Shown here one piece after another: positions 47,036-56,629 of a stretch of 64,000 bases of DNA. Under the pieces are notes generated by a model. The model made no database searches and was not told where the DNA came from. It saw nothing but the letters and a program-made list of their open reading frames with translations. Made by a program: the position numbers and the translations under genes. The stretch is from contig NC_004347.2 of assembly GCF_000146165.2 (NCBI RefSeq), positions 3,588,821 through 3,652,820 on the forward strand, written 5' to 3'. Every line of letters begins with the position of its first letter. Position 1 is the first letter of the stretch. The stretch comes from Shewanella oneidensis MR-1. GTDB lineage: Bacteria > Pseudomonadota > Gammaproteobacteria > Enterobacterales > Shewanellaceae.

Positions 47036-47803
47036 ATGGCCTTTATTAAACCTGAACAGCAATTCAACCCCGATGCATTGCACAACCTCGTCATAGGTAT
47101 TGCTGCGGATATGGGGAAGCACGATTCAGGTATGCATCACCACCACAAAGCTCAACTGCTTTATGCTTCTGCTGGCTGTATGAGGTTTTCCTTAGCTGAT
47201 ACTCAAGTCGTACTACCGCCAACCCGCGCGGCTTGGCTACCCGCGGGCGTGGAGCATCATGTCACTATGCGCAATGTGGTTGCCTATCGGTCACTCTACT
47301 TTGAACCAGAAGCTGTCGCCTCTTTGCCAAGTGAGGTCACAATTTTCCATGTTAATCCGTTACTCAAAGCACTCATTGACACTATGTCATACTGGCCGTG
47401 GAACAAGCCTAGATACAGTCAACACAATGCTTTTGCTCTATTTTGCGAAGAGTTGGAAAATGCAAAGGCAGAAAATCTAGCTTTGCCCTTACCACAGGAT
47501 AAGCGGTTACAAACTTGGCTTAAGCAAGTACTGCAACAGGAGATGCAGCCTGCCAATCTAAAAGAGATGGCTATTGAAATTGGCGCCAGTGAGCGCACGA
47601 TTAGTCGTATTTTTAGCTCGCAGACTGGGATGGCTTATCAGGCATGGCGGCAACAATGGCGCTTACTGTCGGCGATAGAGCAATTAGCAGCAGGCACATC
47701 AGTGGCGCAGGCTGGTTTTAATTTACAGTTTTCCAGCGACAGCGCCTTTATTAGTTTTTTTAAACAATATACGGGAACTACTCCTGCACAGTATTTTAAA
47801 TAA
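47036..47803 (+). CDS. AraC-family transcriptional regulator
   Basis: 255 residues. An N-terminal cupin-like sensor domain (MHHHHKAQLLYASAGCMRFS, APTRAAWLPAG-like PTRAAWLPAGVEHHVTM) and a C-terminal double helix-turn-helix (MAIEIGASERTISRIFSSQT, QFSSDSAFISFFKQYTGTTP). Divergent from the MFS exporter gene, which it likely regulates, as common for this subfamily. ATG 47036 is preceded by TAGGA. Confidence 0.92.
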   Translation: MAFIKPEQQFNPDALHNLVIGIAADMGKHDSGMHHHHKAQLLYASAGCMRFSLADTQVVLPPTRAAWLPAGVEHHVTMRNVVAYRSLYFEPEAVASLPSEVTIFHVNPLLKALIDTMSYWPWNKPRYSQHNAFALFCEELENAKAENLALPLPQDKRLQTWLKQVLQQEMQPANLKEMAIEIGASERTISRIFSSQTGMAYQAWRQQWRLLSAIEQLAAGTSVAQAGFNLQFSSDSAFISFFKQYTGTTPAQYFK

Positions 47804-47982
47804 ATCAAATAATTGAAGTGTTCTACAACCTAGATCAAGCCGCTATTTCGTTTAGTTTTCTTTCATGCTAAAGACCGTCATTTACATGGCAAACGACAGA
47901 TTATTTTTCTCTGACTGACTTAAGATTGTCAGAGCACACCTGAGGTTATATTAAATCCCTACACACTCAAAGTGCCCGAATT

Positions 47983-48921
47983 TCAATCCATCACAACCTG
48001 ATTTCGGCCACCGTTTTTTGCTTGATACAATGCCTTATCAACCCGACACAATAGGCTTTGCAAACTCTCATTTGCTTGATATTGCACACAGCCGAAACTC
48101 ATCGTTAATTGCATATGTTGACCATAGGATTGATAATCTGTTGCCGCTATCAGCCCCCTTAATTGTTCACAAAGAACGCCTGCAGATTCTGGAACAACGT
48201 GTTCTAAAACGATCAAGAACTCTTCTCCTCCCCAACGGGCAATACAGGTTGCAGCTTGGGCAGAATGTTGCAATTGAGACGCGACTATTTTAAGTACGTC
48301 ATCACCACAAAGGTGACCAAAGTTATCATTGATATTCTTAAAAAAATCGATATCACACATCACGACACACAAAGAGGATTGGGTGCGATCACTTTTTGCC
48401 ATTGCCGCCGCGAGCACATCCTCTATCTGCCGCCGATTAGCTAGGCCCGTTAATAAATCGGTTTTTGATTGCCGCTCATTCTCTTCTAGCAAGAGCTGTA
48501 ACTGATGCACATCTCTCATGGTAACGATGTTTAAATTGGATTGGTTTTCCGTGGTCAATTGTGCATTAATTAAAAACCAGCGGAACTGGCCAGTGCCGCA
48601 GCGAATAAAGGTTTTAAAGCCTGCAGTACTCAACCCTTGCTGTTCACTTTCATAAACGACGCTATCCCACTCAAGCATGGCTTGCTCTCTAATAATAGGA
48701 TCGGGATAAACAGTATCAAACCATGCAGCAATATTGGGAATTTCACTTAAGTTGTAGCCTAATTGCTCAACAAAAGCATGATTCATAAAGCGATGAATTC
48801 TGTGCGTACTCGGCCTGCGACCTTCAACCGCAAGTGCTTCAGACAATAAAATTGGAATGGGGATATAATTTAACGTCTTAAATAATAACGCTTCGCTCTC
48901 CTCAGGAAATAATCGCCGCAT
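47983..48921 (-). CDS. Diguanylate cyclase with PAS-type sensor domain
   Basis: 312 residues from ATG 48921 (MRRLFPEESEALLF), which has GGGAGG upstream. A PAS domain spans about residues 15-130. The GGDEF domain follows, with the catalytic GGEEF in ARWGGEEFLIVLE, DIDFFKNINDNFGH binding metal and nucleotide, and LTGLANRR at its start. It makes cyclic di-GMP from two GTP. There is no RxxD product-inhibition site immediately before GGEEF. It lies 300 bp from a NYN gene and near an HD-GYP gene. Confidence 0.92.
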   Translation of the reverse strand: MRRLFPEESEALLFKTLNYIPIPILLSEALAVEGRRPSTHRIHRFMNHAFVEQLGYNLSEIPNIAAWFDTVYPDPIIREQAMLEWDSVVYESEQQGLSTAGFKTFIRCGTGQFRWFLINAQLTTENQSNLNIVTMRDVHQLQLLLEENERQSKTDLLTGLANRRQIEDVLAAAMAKSDRTQSSLCVVMCDIDFFKNINDNFGHLCGDDVLKIVASQLQHSAQAATCIARWGGEEFLIVLEHVVPESAGVLCEQLRGLIAATDYQSYGQHMQLTMSFGCVQYQANESLQSLLCRVDKALYQAKNGGRNQVVMD

Positions 48922-49257
48922 CCGCCCTCCCAATTACAACATACAGATAACATTTAATTGATAGAAGCACATAAGATTTATAAGGACAAGACAACAAATA
49001 ACCTTCACTGAAAAATAAATGAAGCATCAAAAGATGAATAATGCATTTATTTATAAATAAAAATTTTATTAGACAGATAGTTAACTCACTTTATTAAACG
49101 CTAACTTGTTTTAATCCGTTTATCCTAAACACAAATTGACAGCTTATTATTTAACCGTCAAATTTAAGGGCTACCATACCAAATAATGGTTTTATCTCAA
49201 TTTGACCTAATGTCTATGCTATAGTGACGATGACATTCACTCATTGCTGACATTCCT
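48922..49257. other. AT-rich intergenic region between cyclase and NYN genes
   Basis: 336 bp holding the divergent promoters. It is A/T-rich around 49000-49110 with no coding frame. No clear operator was found. Confidence 0.4.
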
Positions 49258-49731
49258 TTGAACAAAATCGCTCTCTTTGTCGATGTGCAAAATATTTATT
49301 ACACCTGTCGCGAGGCATATCAGCGCCAATTTAACTATCGCAAACTGTGGCAACATTTAAGCACACAGGGAGAAATTGTCAGTGCTGTCGCTTATGCCAT
49401 TCATCGGGGCGATGATGGCCAATTAAAGTTCCAAGATGCCTTAAGGCATATCGGCTTTGAGCTAAAACTAAAGCCCTTTATTCAACGCAGTGATGGATCG
49501 GCAAAAGGAGATTGGGATGTAGGGATAACGATTGATGTACTTGATGCTGCCCCCAATGTAGATACAGTAATACTGCTTTCTGGCGATGGTGATTTTGCGA
49601 TATTGCTTGAGAAAATAACGCAAAAATATGGCGTAAAAGCAGAGGTCTATGGTGTACCTCAACTGACGGCTAAAGCTCTGATGGATGCCACAACGCAATT
49701 TAACCCGATTGATGATGTTTTACTGCTCTAA
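49258..49731 (+). CDS. NYN-domain (LabA/DUF88-like) protein
   Basis: 157 residues, start TTG at 49258; no in-frame ATG lies near. The PIN-like NYN fold shows IALFVDVQNIYYTC at the N-terminus, SAKGDWDVGITIDVLDAA and TVILLSGDGDFAILLEKI, giving the acidic residues of a metal-dependent RNase site. Family members are predicted RNases or regulators. It is placed between a diguanylate cyclase and an HD-GYP gene. Confidence 0.88.
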   Translation: MNKIALFVDVQNIYYTCREAYQRQFNYRKLWQHLSTQGEIVSAVAYAIHRGDDGQLKFQDALRHIGFELKLKPFIQRSDGSAKGDWDVGITIDVLDAAPNVDTVILLSGDGDFAILLEKITQKYGVKAEVYGVPQLTAKALMDATTQFNPIDDVLLL

Positions 49732-49743
49732 CAGCTATAAACC

Positions 49744-51012
49744 TTAAGTTTGAAACTCTTGGGTTGATAAATGATAAAAATTATCTATGTCAGCCAACAA
49801 TATACTGTAAACACCAGCATCTAACTGCCCCTTATCGACCATGGGCTGCATAATGTCGTAAATCTCTGATAGCGACAAAGAGCCTCGATATGGTCGCTTT
49901 TGAGTCAGCGCCTGAAAAACATCGACTACAGCAAGAATACGCGAAGGTAAATCTAATTGTTCCTGCCGCTTACTAAAAGGATAGCCAGAACCATCGAGAC
50001 GCTCATGGTGATTTGAGGCCCATTCGCCAATCACCGACTTGGGGAAAAAACGATGTAAAGTATGTTCTGTATCAACAGTATGACGTTTGACAATCGAATA
50101 CTCTTCCTTCGTTAATTTGCCTTCTTTATGCAGCAATAGGTCAGGCGTTTTAAGCTTACCGACATCATGTAATAATCCCGCGACGTATAATAATTCAGCA
50201 TCGGTATCTGATATACCGCAGTCCTTTGCCACTAATTTTGCTAACAATGCGACTTTTTCTGAATGGTGAAATGTAAAGGGACTCTTAGCATCGACTATTC
50301 GAGCTAAAAATCGCGCTAATTGCTTCACACCTCCGATATCTAACTCTTTGTCGTAAAAGTGATTAGCTTTGAACTCCAAACCTAACAACTCAATATGAGT
50401 TGCATCCATGTTGTACCAAAAGCCATCCTTCTTAACCAGTTGGCACATAGCATTGACCATTTCTGGTTCAAATAAGGTTCCGCAGTGAGCCAATAAATTC
50501 TCAGCAACCATACTTTCATGCAATGTAATCAGCTCCTCATGGCAACCATGCGTATATCTGGCCCTTAAAAAGTCGGTACGATCCGCTAAGAAAATCAGTG
50601 CAGCAATATCACGCTCAAAGACAGAAAGATCATGGGATTGCAGCTCAAGCCAAGGCGTGTGGTGGTATAGAACGATAGGAGCAAAAACATCTAAAATCGG
50701 GCATTCAAGCAATGCCTCATAGCCACGTTTGCTATGACAATGGGCATCTTCCGGTTGCATTAATTTAAGTAGACGTAAGTGTTCTTCGGAGGAGGAAACG
50801 CCGCAATCATGGATAAGCCCCGCAAAATAGGCGAACTGCTTTTTTTCATCAGGCCAGCCGAGCACACTTGCACATTCATAAGCCATATAGGCAACCCTAT
50901 GGCCGTGGTGCAAATCATCTACCCCAACAAAATCCAATGCCGTGGCAACGGCTAACAACGCATGCCTCACATCCATGTAGACTTTGAAGTCATGGGGCAG
51001 AAAGGCATTCAT
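49744..51012 (-). CDS. HD domain plus HD-GYP domain phosphodiesterase
   Basis: 422 residues with two HD-type domains. The N-terminal one (~30-190) keeps a His in GHRVAYMAYE, the HD in AGLIHDCGVS, a YHH and an Asp in FLADRTDF. The C-terminal HD-GYP (~235-410) has HSEKVALLAKLV, AGLLHDVGKLKTPD, NHHERLDGSGYP and VVDVFQALTQKRPYRG. HD-GYP enzymes linearise cyclic di-GMP; the HD plus HD-GYP layout also occurs in Vibrio 3'3'-cGAMP phosphodiesterases. Convergent with the NYN gene, 12 bp apart. Confidence 0.9.
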   Translation of the reverse strand: MNAFLPHDFKVYMDVRHALLAVATALDFVGVDDLHHGHRVAYMAYECASVLGWPDEKKQFAYFAGLIHDCGVSSSEEHLRLLKLMQPEDAHCHSKRGYEALLECPILDVFAPIVLYHHTPWLELQSHDLSVFERDIAALIFLADRTDFLRARYTHGCHEELITLHESMVAENLLAHCGTLFEPEMVNAMCQLVKKDGFWYNMDATHIELLGLEFKANHFYDKELDIGGVKQLARFLARIVDAKSPFTFHHSEKVALLAKLVAKDCGISDTDAELLYVAGLLHDVGKLKTPDLLLHKEGKLTKEEYSIVKRHTVDTEHTLHRFFPKSVIGEWASNHHERLDGSGYPFSKRQEQLDLPSRILAVVDVFQALTQKRPYRGSLSLSEIYDIMQPMVDKGQLDAGVYSILLADIDNFYHLSTQEFQT

Positions 51013-51087
51013 TGAATTTTCCTAATTAATTATTTGTTCCTCGCTAAAATATAGTCAATACCTTGATAATTAGCTGCAAAATACAAA

Positions 51088-51112
51088 AAAGACCTGAAAT
51101 TTCAGGTCTTTT
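51088..51112 (-). terminator. Intrinsic terminator after the MexF-like gene
   Basis: GACCTGAAA and TTTCAGGTC (51091-51108) form a perfect 9-bp palindrome. On the minus strand a T6 run follows, about 40 bp past the permease stop. Confidence 0.85.
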
Positions 51113-51148
51113 CTATCGATATTAAATAGAACTTATCACACAATGAAG

Positions 51149-54100
51149 TTAGACCTCTAGCGTCCTCTTACGACGGCCGCGTTTTACTAAGGAGTAGTAA
51201 AACAGTGGTGTCAGAATGAGACCAAAGATAGTGACTCCAATCATACCTGCAAATACCGCCACTCCCATGGCCTGACGCATCTCAGCGCCCGCCCCCGTCG
51301 AAAACACCATAGGCACCACTCCCATGATAAAGGCGATAGAAGTCATCAAGATGGGGCGCAGCCTTAAGCGTGCCGCCTCAAGAATTGACTCCATAACCTC
51401 CATACCATGGTCTTGTTTCTCTTTGGCAAATTCGACAATCAGAATCGCGTTCTTCGTCGCTAAGCCCACGAGGACGATAAGACCAATCTGGGTGAAAATA
51501 TTATTATCTCCACCATAGAGAAGCACACCACTGAGCGCCGAGAGTAAGGTCATTGGGATAATTAAGATAATCGCCAATGGTAAACTTAAACTCTCGTATT
51601 GCGCCGCGAGCACCATAAACACCAGCACAATCACCAGCGGGAACACCAATAAGCCAGTGTTACCGGCGAGGATCTGCTGATAGGTCAGCTCAGTCCACTC
51701 GTAGGTCATGCCTATGGGCAAGGTCTCGGCGAGGATTTTCTCAATCGCCGCCTGTGCTTGGCCCGAACTCACACCCGGTGCTGGGCCACCGTTAATCTCA
51801 GCCGTGGTGAAACCGTTATAGTGCATCACACGATCGGGCCCCGCGCTCTGACTCACATTGATAAAGGAGCCTAGTGGGATCATATCGCCATTCACATTAG
51901 GCACTTTTAGCTGACTGATCTGCTGCGGGCTTTGACGGAACGCTTCGTCGGCCTGCATATTCACCTGATAGGTTCGACCAAAACGATTGAAATCGTTTAC
52001 ATAGGTCGAGCCCATATAGGTTTGTAATGTCTGGAAAATTTGATCGAGCGACACTGCCTGCTGTTTCGCTTTAGTCCGATCGATATCCAGTTCAAGTTGT
52101 GGCACGTTCACTTGATAGCTGGAGAAAATCCCCGCCAATTGTGGATCGGCCCACGCCTTGTACATCACTTGTTGGGTCACCTGATACAAGGCCTCATAAC
52201 CAAGGTTAGCTCTGTCTTGAATTTGCAGACGGAACCCTCCAATAGTGCCGAGGCCTTGCACAGGTGGCGGCGGGAAGATGGCAATAAACGCATCCTGAAT
52301 ACCAGCAAATTGCTGATTTAATTGGCCGGCAATCGCATTCGCCGACAGTTCAGGACTCTTACGTAACTCAAAATCATCGAGCGCAACAAACACCACGCCC
52401 GAGTTAGGACTATTGGTAAAACCGTTGATACTCAAGCCGGGGAAGGCAATAGAGTGCGCCACACCGGGGTGATTCAAGGCGATGTCGGACATTTTCTTGA
52501 TCACCACATCGGTACGCTCGAGTGAGGCCGCATCCGGTAATTGGGCAAATGCCACTAAATACTGTTTATCTTGGCCGGGCACATAGCCCGTTGGGGTATT
52601 CACAAATTGCACGCCCGTGAGCGCAACCATGCCCAGATACACCAGTCCGATAATGCCGCCAAAACGGATCACCTTACGCACTAAATAGCCATAACCTTCA
52701 GATGCACGGTTGAATAAGCGATTAAAAGGAGTAAATAACCAACCACCAAACAGCTTATCCATTAACCGAGTGAGTGCATCCTTAGGCGCGTCATGGCCTT
52801 TGAGTAATAACGCCGATAACGCAGGACTCAAGGTGAGTGAGTTAATGGCCGAAATAAAGGTCGAAATAGTGATAGTCAGCGCAAACTGCTTATAAAACTG
52901 CCCCGTTAATCCACTCATAAAGGCGGTCGGAATAAAGACCGCGGCCAGCACTAAGGTGGTTGCCACAATCGGCCCAGTCACTTCCTTCATGGCTTTTTGC
53001 GTCGCTGCAATCGGGCTTAACCCCGAGGCAATATTTCGCTCCACGTTTTCTACCACCACAATGGCATCGTCGACCACAATCCCGATGGCCAGCACCAGAC
53101 CAAACAGTGACAACGCATTGAGCGAGAAGCCCATCAAGTGCATAAAGGCAAAGGTACCAACCAAAGAAACGGGCACGGCCACCAATGGAATAATCGAGGC
53201 ACGCCAAGTCTGTAGGAACAACACCACCACTAATACCACTAAGAGCACGGCTTCAAGTAAGGTTTTGACCACGGCTTCAATCGAGCCACGCACGAACACA
53301 GTTGGATCGTACACAATCTCGTATTGCAGGCCTTCGGGGAAAGACTTAGCTAGTCTTGCCATTTCGGCGCGTACATCGTCGGAAATTTGAATCGCATTCG
53401 AGCCCGATGCTTGGAATACCGGGATCGCCACCGCATCCTTGTTATCCAGCAATGAACGCAGCGCATAACTGATCGCACCAAGTTCGACTCGCGCCACATC
53501 TTTCAAGCGGATCACCTCACCGTTTTGTCCGACCTTGATGATAATGTCTTCAAATTCTGACAGTTCAGTCAGGCGCCCCTTAACGTTAATCAACAACTGG
53601 AAATCGGCATTGCCACTGGGCTGTGCTCCTAAACTGCCCGCAGCGGCTTGCTGATTTTGCTCTCGTACTGCAGCGATAATATCCGATGGTGACATGCCAA
53701 GCGCCGAGACTTTATTCGGATCAAGCCAAATCCGCAGGCTGTACTCGCCCGCACCGAATAAACGCACCGCGCCCACGCCTTTGATGCGTGCTAACTCATC
53801 TTTTACGTTGAGCGCCGCATAGTTAGACAAATACAGCATGTCATAACGGTTATCCGGCGACAGTAAATGCACCACCATGGTTAAATCAGGCGACGATTTT
53901 TCGGTCACAATCCCGAGGCGTTGAACCTCCTGCGGCAAACGTGGCATAGCGCGATCGACTCGGCTCTGCACTTGGGTTTGCGCCCTGTCCACATCGGTGC
54001 CAATGGCAAAGGTGATGGTCAAGGTCATGCGTCCATCGGACGTCGCCTGCGATGACATATACAGCATGTCTTCGACGCCATTGATTTCCTGCTCTAGGGG

Positions 54101-54292
54101 CGAGGCTACCGTTTCGGCAATGACTTTAGGGTTCGCGCCAGGGTAGTTGGCGGTCACCACCACTGTCGGCGGCACTACTTCTGGGTATTCAGTAATGGGT
54201 AATTGCCAAACGGCAATCGCTCCGGTGATAAAAAATAGCAGCGAGAGCACGGCTGCAAATATCGGTCTTTTAATAAAAAACTGCGACAACAT
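51149..54292 (-). CDS. MexF-like RND multidrug efflux permease
   Basis: 1047 residues from ATG 54292 (MLSQFFIKRPIFAAVLSLLF). AcrB/MexF-type motifs: ITEYPEVVPPTVVVTANYPG, the TM4 Asp pair in AIGIVVDDAIVVVENVERNI, and GLATKNAILIVEFAKEKQ. Proton-driven drug export with a lipoprotein adaptor encoded just upstream. An in-frame ATG at 54328 would overlap the adaptor gene further. Confidence 0.95.
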   Translation of the reverse strand: MLSQFFIKRPIFAAVLSLLFFITGAIAVWQLPITEYPEVVPPTVVVTANYPGANPKVIAETVASPLEQEINGVEDMLYMSSQATSDGRMTLTITFAIGTDVDRAQTQVQSRVDRAMPRLPQEVQRLGIVTEKSSPDLTMVVHLLSPDNRYDMLYLSNYAALNVKDELARIKGVGAVRLFGAGEYSLRIWLDPNKVSALGMSPSDIIAAVREQNQQAAAGSLGAQPSGNADFQLLINVKGRLTELSEFEDIIIKVGQNGEVIRLKDVARVELGAISYALRSLLDNKDAVAIPVFQASGSNAIQISDDVRAEMARLAKSFPEGLQYEIVYDPTVFVRGSIEAVVKTLLEAVLLVVLVVVLFLQTWRASIIPLVAVPVSLVGTFAFMHLMGFSLNALSLFGLVLAIGIVVDDAIVVVENVERNIASGLSPIAATQKAMKEVTGPIVATTLVLAAVFIPTAFMSGLTGQFYKQFALTITISTFISAINSLTLSPALSALLLKGHDAPKDALTRLMDKLFGGWLFTPFNRLFNRASEGYGYLVRKVIRFGGIIGLVYLGMVALTGVQFVNTPTGYVPGQDKQYLVAFAQLPDAASLERTDVVIKKMSDIALNHPGVAHSIAFPGLSINGFTNSPNSGVVFVALDDFELRKSPELSANAIAGQLNQQFAGIQDAFIAIFPPPPVQGLGTIGGFRLQIQDRANLGYEALYQVTQQVMYKAWADPQLAGIFSSYQVNVPQLELDIDRTKAKQQAVSLDQIFQTLQTYMGSTYVNDFNRFGRTYQVNMQADEAFRQSPQQISQLKVPNVNGDMIPLGSFINVSQSAGPDRVMHYNGFTTAEINGGPAPGVSSGQAQAAIEKILAETLPIGMTYEWTELTYQQILAGNTGLLVFPLVIVLVFMVLAAQYESLSLPLAIILIIPMTLLSALSGVLLYGGDNNIFTQIGLIVLVGLATKNAILIVEFAKEKQDHGMEVMESILEAARLRLRPILMTSIAFIMGVVPMVFSTGAGAEMRQAMGVAVFAGMIGVTIFGLILTPLFYYSLVKRGRRKRTLEV

Positions 54293-54305
54293 TCTGTTGG
54301 ATTCC

Positions 54306-55544
54306 TTATCCGCGGCTTGCCACTTCAACGGCTTGAGTTGTTAGGTTTTCTTGGTTTTTATCAAGCATTAGCTGAGCATGACGAAGCGCCTCTAGCTGCT
54401 CGCTGTCAGCCATATCGACTAGCAGTGGCTCAATTTGCATCTTAGGACGAACCCTCTGCATACCATTGACCACAATTTTGTCGTTTGCTGCCAAACCTTG
54501 CTTAACAATCCGTAATCCTTGAACTTTTTCACCTAGGGTGACACCGCGATACTCCACAGTGCCATCATTTGCTACCACTAACACAAATTTGTTATTCAGA
54601 TCCGTTCCCACGGCTTTATCGTCGATCAAGATACCGTCGTAGGCGCTGCTACCAGCAGTACGCAGCCTAGCGAACAAGCCAGGGAGCAAACTGTTGTCTT
54701 CATTGCTAAATGTGGCTCTAACTCGAATAGTGCCCGTCTGTCTGTCCATCGCATTATCAACAAAATCGACTATGCCGACGTGTTGATATTCGCGCTCGTT
54801 TGCCAGCGCCATATATACGGGATTGTCGCCAGCACGAGGGTCGTTACGCTTTTTTTCAGCGGTCAATTTGACGTATTTCAGGTAGGTTTGCTCATCTACA
54901 TCAAAATAGGCATACATGCTAGCGGTAGAGACCAAATGGGTTAGTACACTCTGCCCAGCACTGACATAGTTACCCGCGGTGACATTGGCATAGGACGCAC
55001 GGCCATCAATCGGGGCGCGCACTTGGGTGTAATCCAAATCCAGCTCGGCGCGCAGCAGCGCTGCCTTCACTGAAGCTACGGCCGCTGTGGTTTGTCGTTT
55101 ATTGGACTCGCGGGTATCAAGTAATTCCGCGGATACCGCCTTTTGGACAAAGAGTTTGCGGGCACGTTCTAAGTCGTTAGTGGCCAGTTGATCAGCAGAG
55201 AGCGCGCTAGCAAGATCTGCTTTTAACCGGGCCACTTCCGCTTCGAACACACTCGCATCGATACGAAATAGCACATCACCTTTTTTAACTAAAGCGCCTT
55301 CTTTAAAATTCACCGATGCAATATAGCCAGACACGCGTGGCACTAAGGTCACGCTCTCAGGTGCCTGCAAACGACCGGTAAATTCATCCCACTCGGTGAC
55401 TCGCTCCTGCAATACCTGCGCAACATCCACCTTAGGTGCAGCCGGTGCTTGCCCCTGCAGGACTTCGGGTTCGCCACAGGCCGAAAGGACAAACGCCGCC
55501 ACGGTAGTCAACATCAATGTCCGTAAAGTTGGGTTACTTATCAT
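54306..55544 (-). CDS. MexE-like RND efflux adaptor lipoprotein
   Basis: 412 residues from ATG 55544 (MISNPTLRTLMLTTVAAFVL), chosen because GAGGATT precedes it and the following lipobox LSAC gives a lipoprotein signal with Cys22. A longer frame to 55736 would run through the operator region. The barrel-sandwich halves are LVPRVSGYIASVNFKEGALV and TQVRAPIDGRASYANVTAG. It pairs with the downstream permease and is divergent from the TetR gene. Confidence 0.94.
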   Translation of the reverse strand: MISNPTLRTLMLTTVAAFVLSACGEPEVLQGQAPAAPKVDVAQVLQERVTEWDEFTGRLQAPESVTLVPRVSGYIASVNFKEGALVKKGDVLFRIDASVFEAEVARLKADLASALSADQLATNDLERARKLFVQKAVSAELLDTRESNKRQTTAAVASVKAALLRAELDLDYTQVRAPIDGRASYANVTAGNYVSAGQSVLTHLVSTASMYAYFDVDEQTYLKYVKLTAEKKRNDPRAGDNPVYMALANEREYQHVGIVDFVDNAMDRQTGTIRVRATFSNEDNSLLPGLFARLRTAGSSAYDGILIDDKAVGTDLNNKFVLVVANDGTVEYRGVTLGEKVQGLRIVKQGLAANDKIVVNGMQRVRPKMQIEPLLVDMADSEQLEALRHAQLMLDKNQENLTTQAVEVASRG

Positions 55545-55622
55545 CTTACAATCCTCATGTGGCAGGCATTTATCTCGTTTAAGACAGACATCACTGATGG
55601 GCACTCGGTCAAAATCAATAAA

Positions 55623-55634
55623 TACCGATTGGTA
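55623..55634. promoter_or_regulatory. Candidate TetR-type operator
   Basis: TACCGATTGGTA is an inverted repeat (TACC-N4-GGTA) about 80 bp before the adaptor ATG. A related half-site TACCGATGAGTA occurs at about 55696. It lies in the shared promoter region with the TetR gene at 55904. Confidence 0.55.
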
Positions 55635-55903
55635 AAAAATATTATGTACTGAACGGTAATATATATTGTAAAATGACCCTGTCAATAGATTTTGTACCGA
55701 TGAGTATGTAATATTTTGTGACAACTTGATAAACATGTAGTTGAGCCTTGAGGTAATTAGCCATGGCGAACGTGCTATGTGGGCTTGAATGGACGATGTA
55801 TTGTGGTGAGTTACTCACCTAACCCGCAGACAGCAGGCAAGAGTGGCTGGACATGAACTAAGCCCATGTCTATCCTAGGGGCAATTGAGAATTGAGGAGC
55901 CCA

Positions 55904-56524
55904 ATGATGTCAACCGTCCCCCAGACGCCCTGCGTAGGTCGCCCACGCGCCTTCGATGCCGATGATGCATTGGCCAAAGCCTTGGAAGTCTTCTGGCGCA
56001 AAGGTTTTGAAGGTACATCGTTAACCGATCTAACTCAGGCCATGGGCATCAACAAACCTAGCCTTTATGCTGCTTTTGGTAACAAAGAACAGCTATTCCT
56101 TAAAGCGATCGAGCTATACGAGCAGCGCCCCTGTGCGTTTTTCTATCCTTCACTTGAAAAAGAAACCGCCTATCAAGTGGTTGAGTCTATGTTACTTGGC
56201 GCAGCAACCTCCTTAGTGGATGAAAACCAACCTCATGGCTGCTTGATTGTCCAAGGCGCTCTCGCCTGTAGTGAAGCAGGACAAGCCATTAAAGAAACAC
56301 TGATCACCCGCCGCCGTGACGGTGAGCAAGCATTATGCGAACGCCTGCAACGCGCAAAGGATGAAGGCGATTTACCCGCCGACGCCGATCCCCTGCTACT
56401 CGCCAGATACGTAGGCACTGTACTACAAGGCATGGCCGTGCAAGCAACTAATGGCATATGCCCGGGGGAACTCCGTAAAGTCGCCGAGATAGTGTTAGCG
56501 AATTTCCCCAAAAATAAAGGCTGA
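55904..56524 (+). CDS. TetR-family transcriptional regulator
   Basis: 206 residues from ATG 55904 (GAGGAG upstream; the next ATG at 55907 is equally possible). The helix-turn-helix spans about residues 20-65 (ALEVFWRKGFEGTSLTDLTQ, AMGINKPSLYAAFGNKEQLF). C-terminal ligand domain of the AcrR/YxaF type. Divergent from the MexEF-like operon, so it is probably its repressor. Confidence 0.92.
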   Translation: MMSTVPQTPCVGRPRAFDADDALAKALEVFWRKGFEGTSLTDLTQAMGINKPSLYAAFGNKEQLFLKAIELYEQRPCAFFYPSLEKETAYQVVESMLLGAATSLVDENQPHGCLIVQGALACSEAGQAIKETLITRRRDGEQALCERLQRAKDEGDLPADADPLLLARYVGTVLQGMAVQATNGICPGELRKVAEIVLANFPKNKG

Positions 56525-56574
56525 TTAAACTGGCACGCTTTTAATTAAACGATTGCGATAAAGGTAATTGATAT

Positions 56575-56600
56575 AAACCCCAGCTGAATACTGGGGTTTA
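56575..56600. terminator. Hairpin terminator between TetR and OsmC genes
   Basis: AAACCCCAG pairs with CTGGGGTTT over CTGAATA. The T content after it is limited (TATACTTTG). The position between convergent genes supports it. Confidence 0.7.
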
Positions 56601-56629
56601 TACTTTGTGAGCCACCAATAGAAGCGGGA

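Noticed and set aside
54306..55736. 476-residue version of the MexE-like adaptor
   Set aside because: The extra 64 residues run through the promoter/operator region and lack a ribosome-binding site; the lipoprotein signal at 55544 fits much better.
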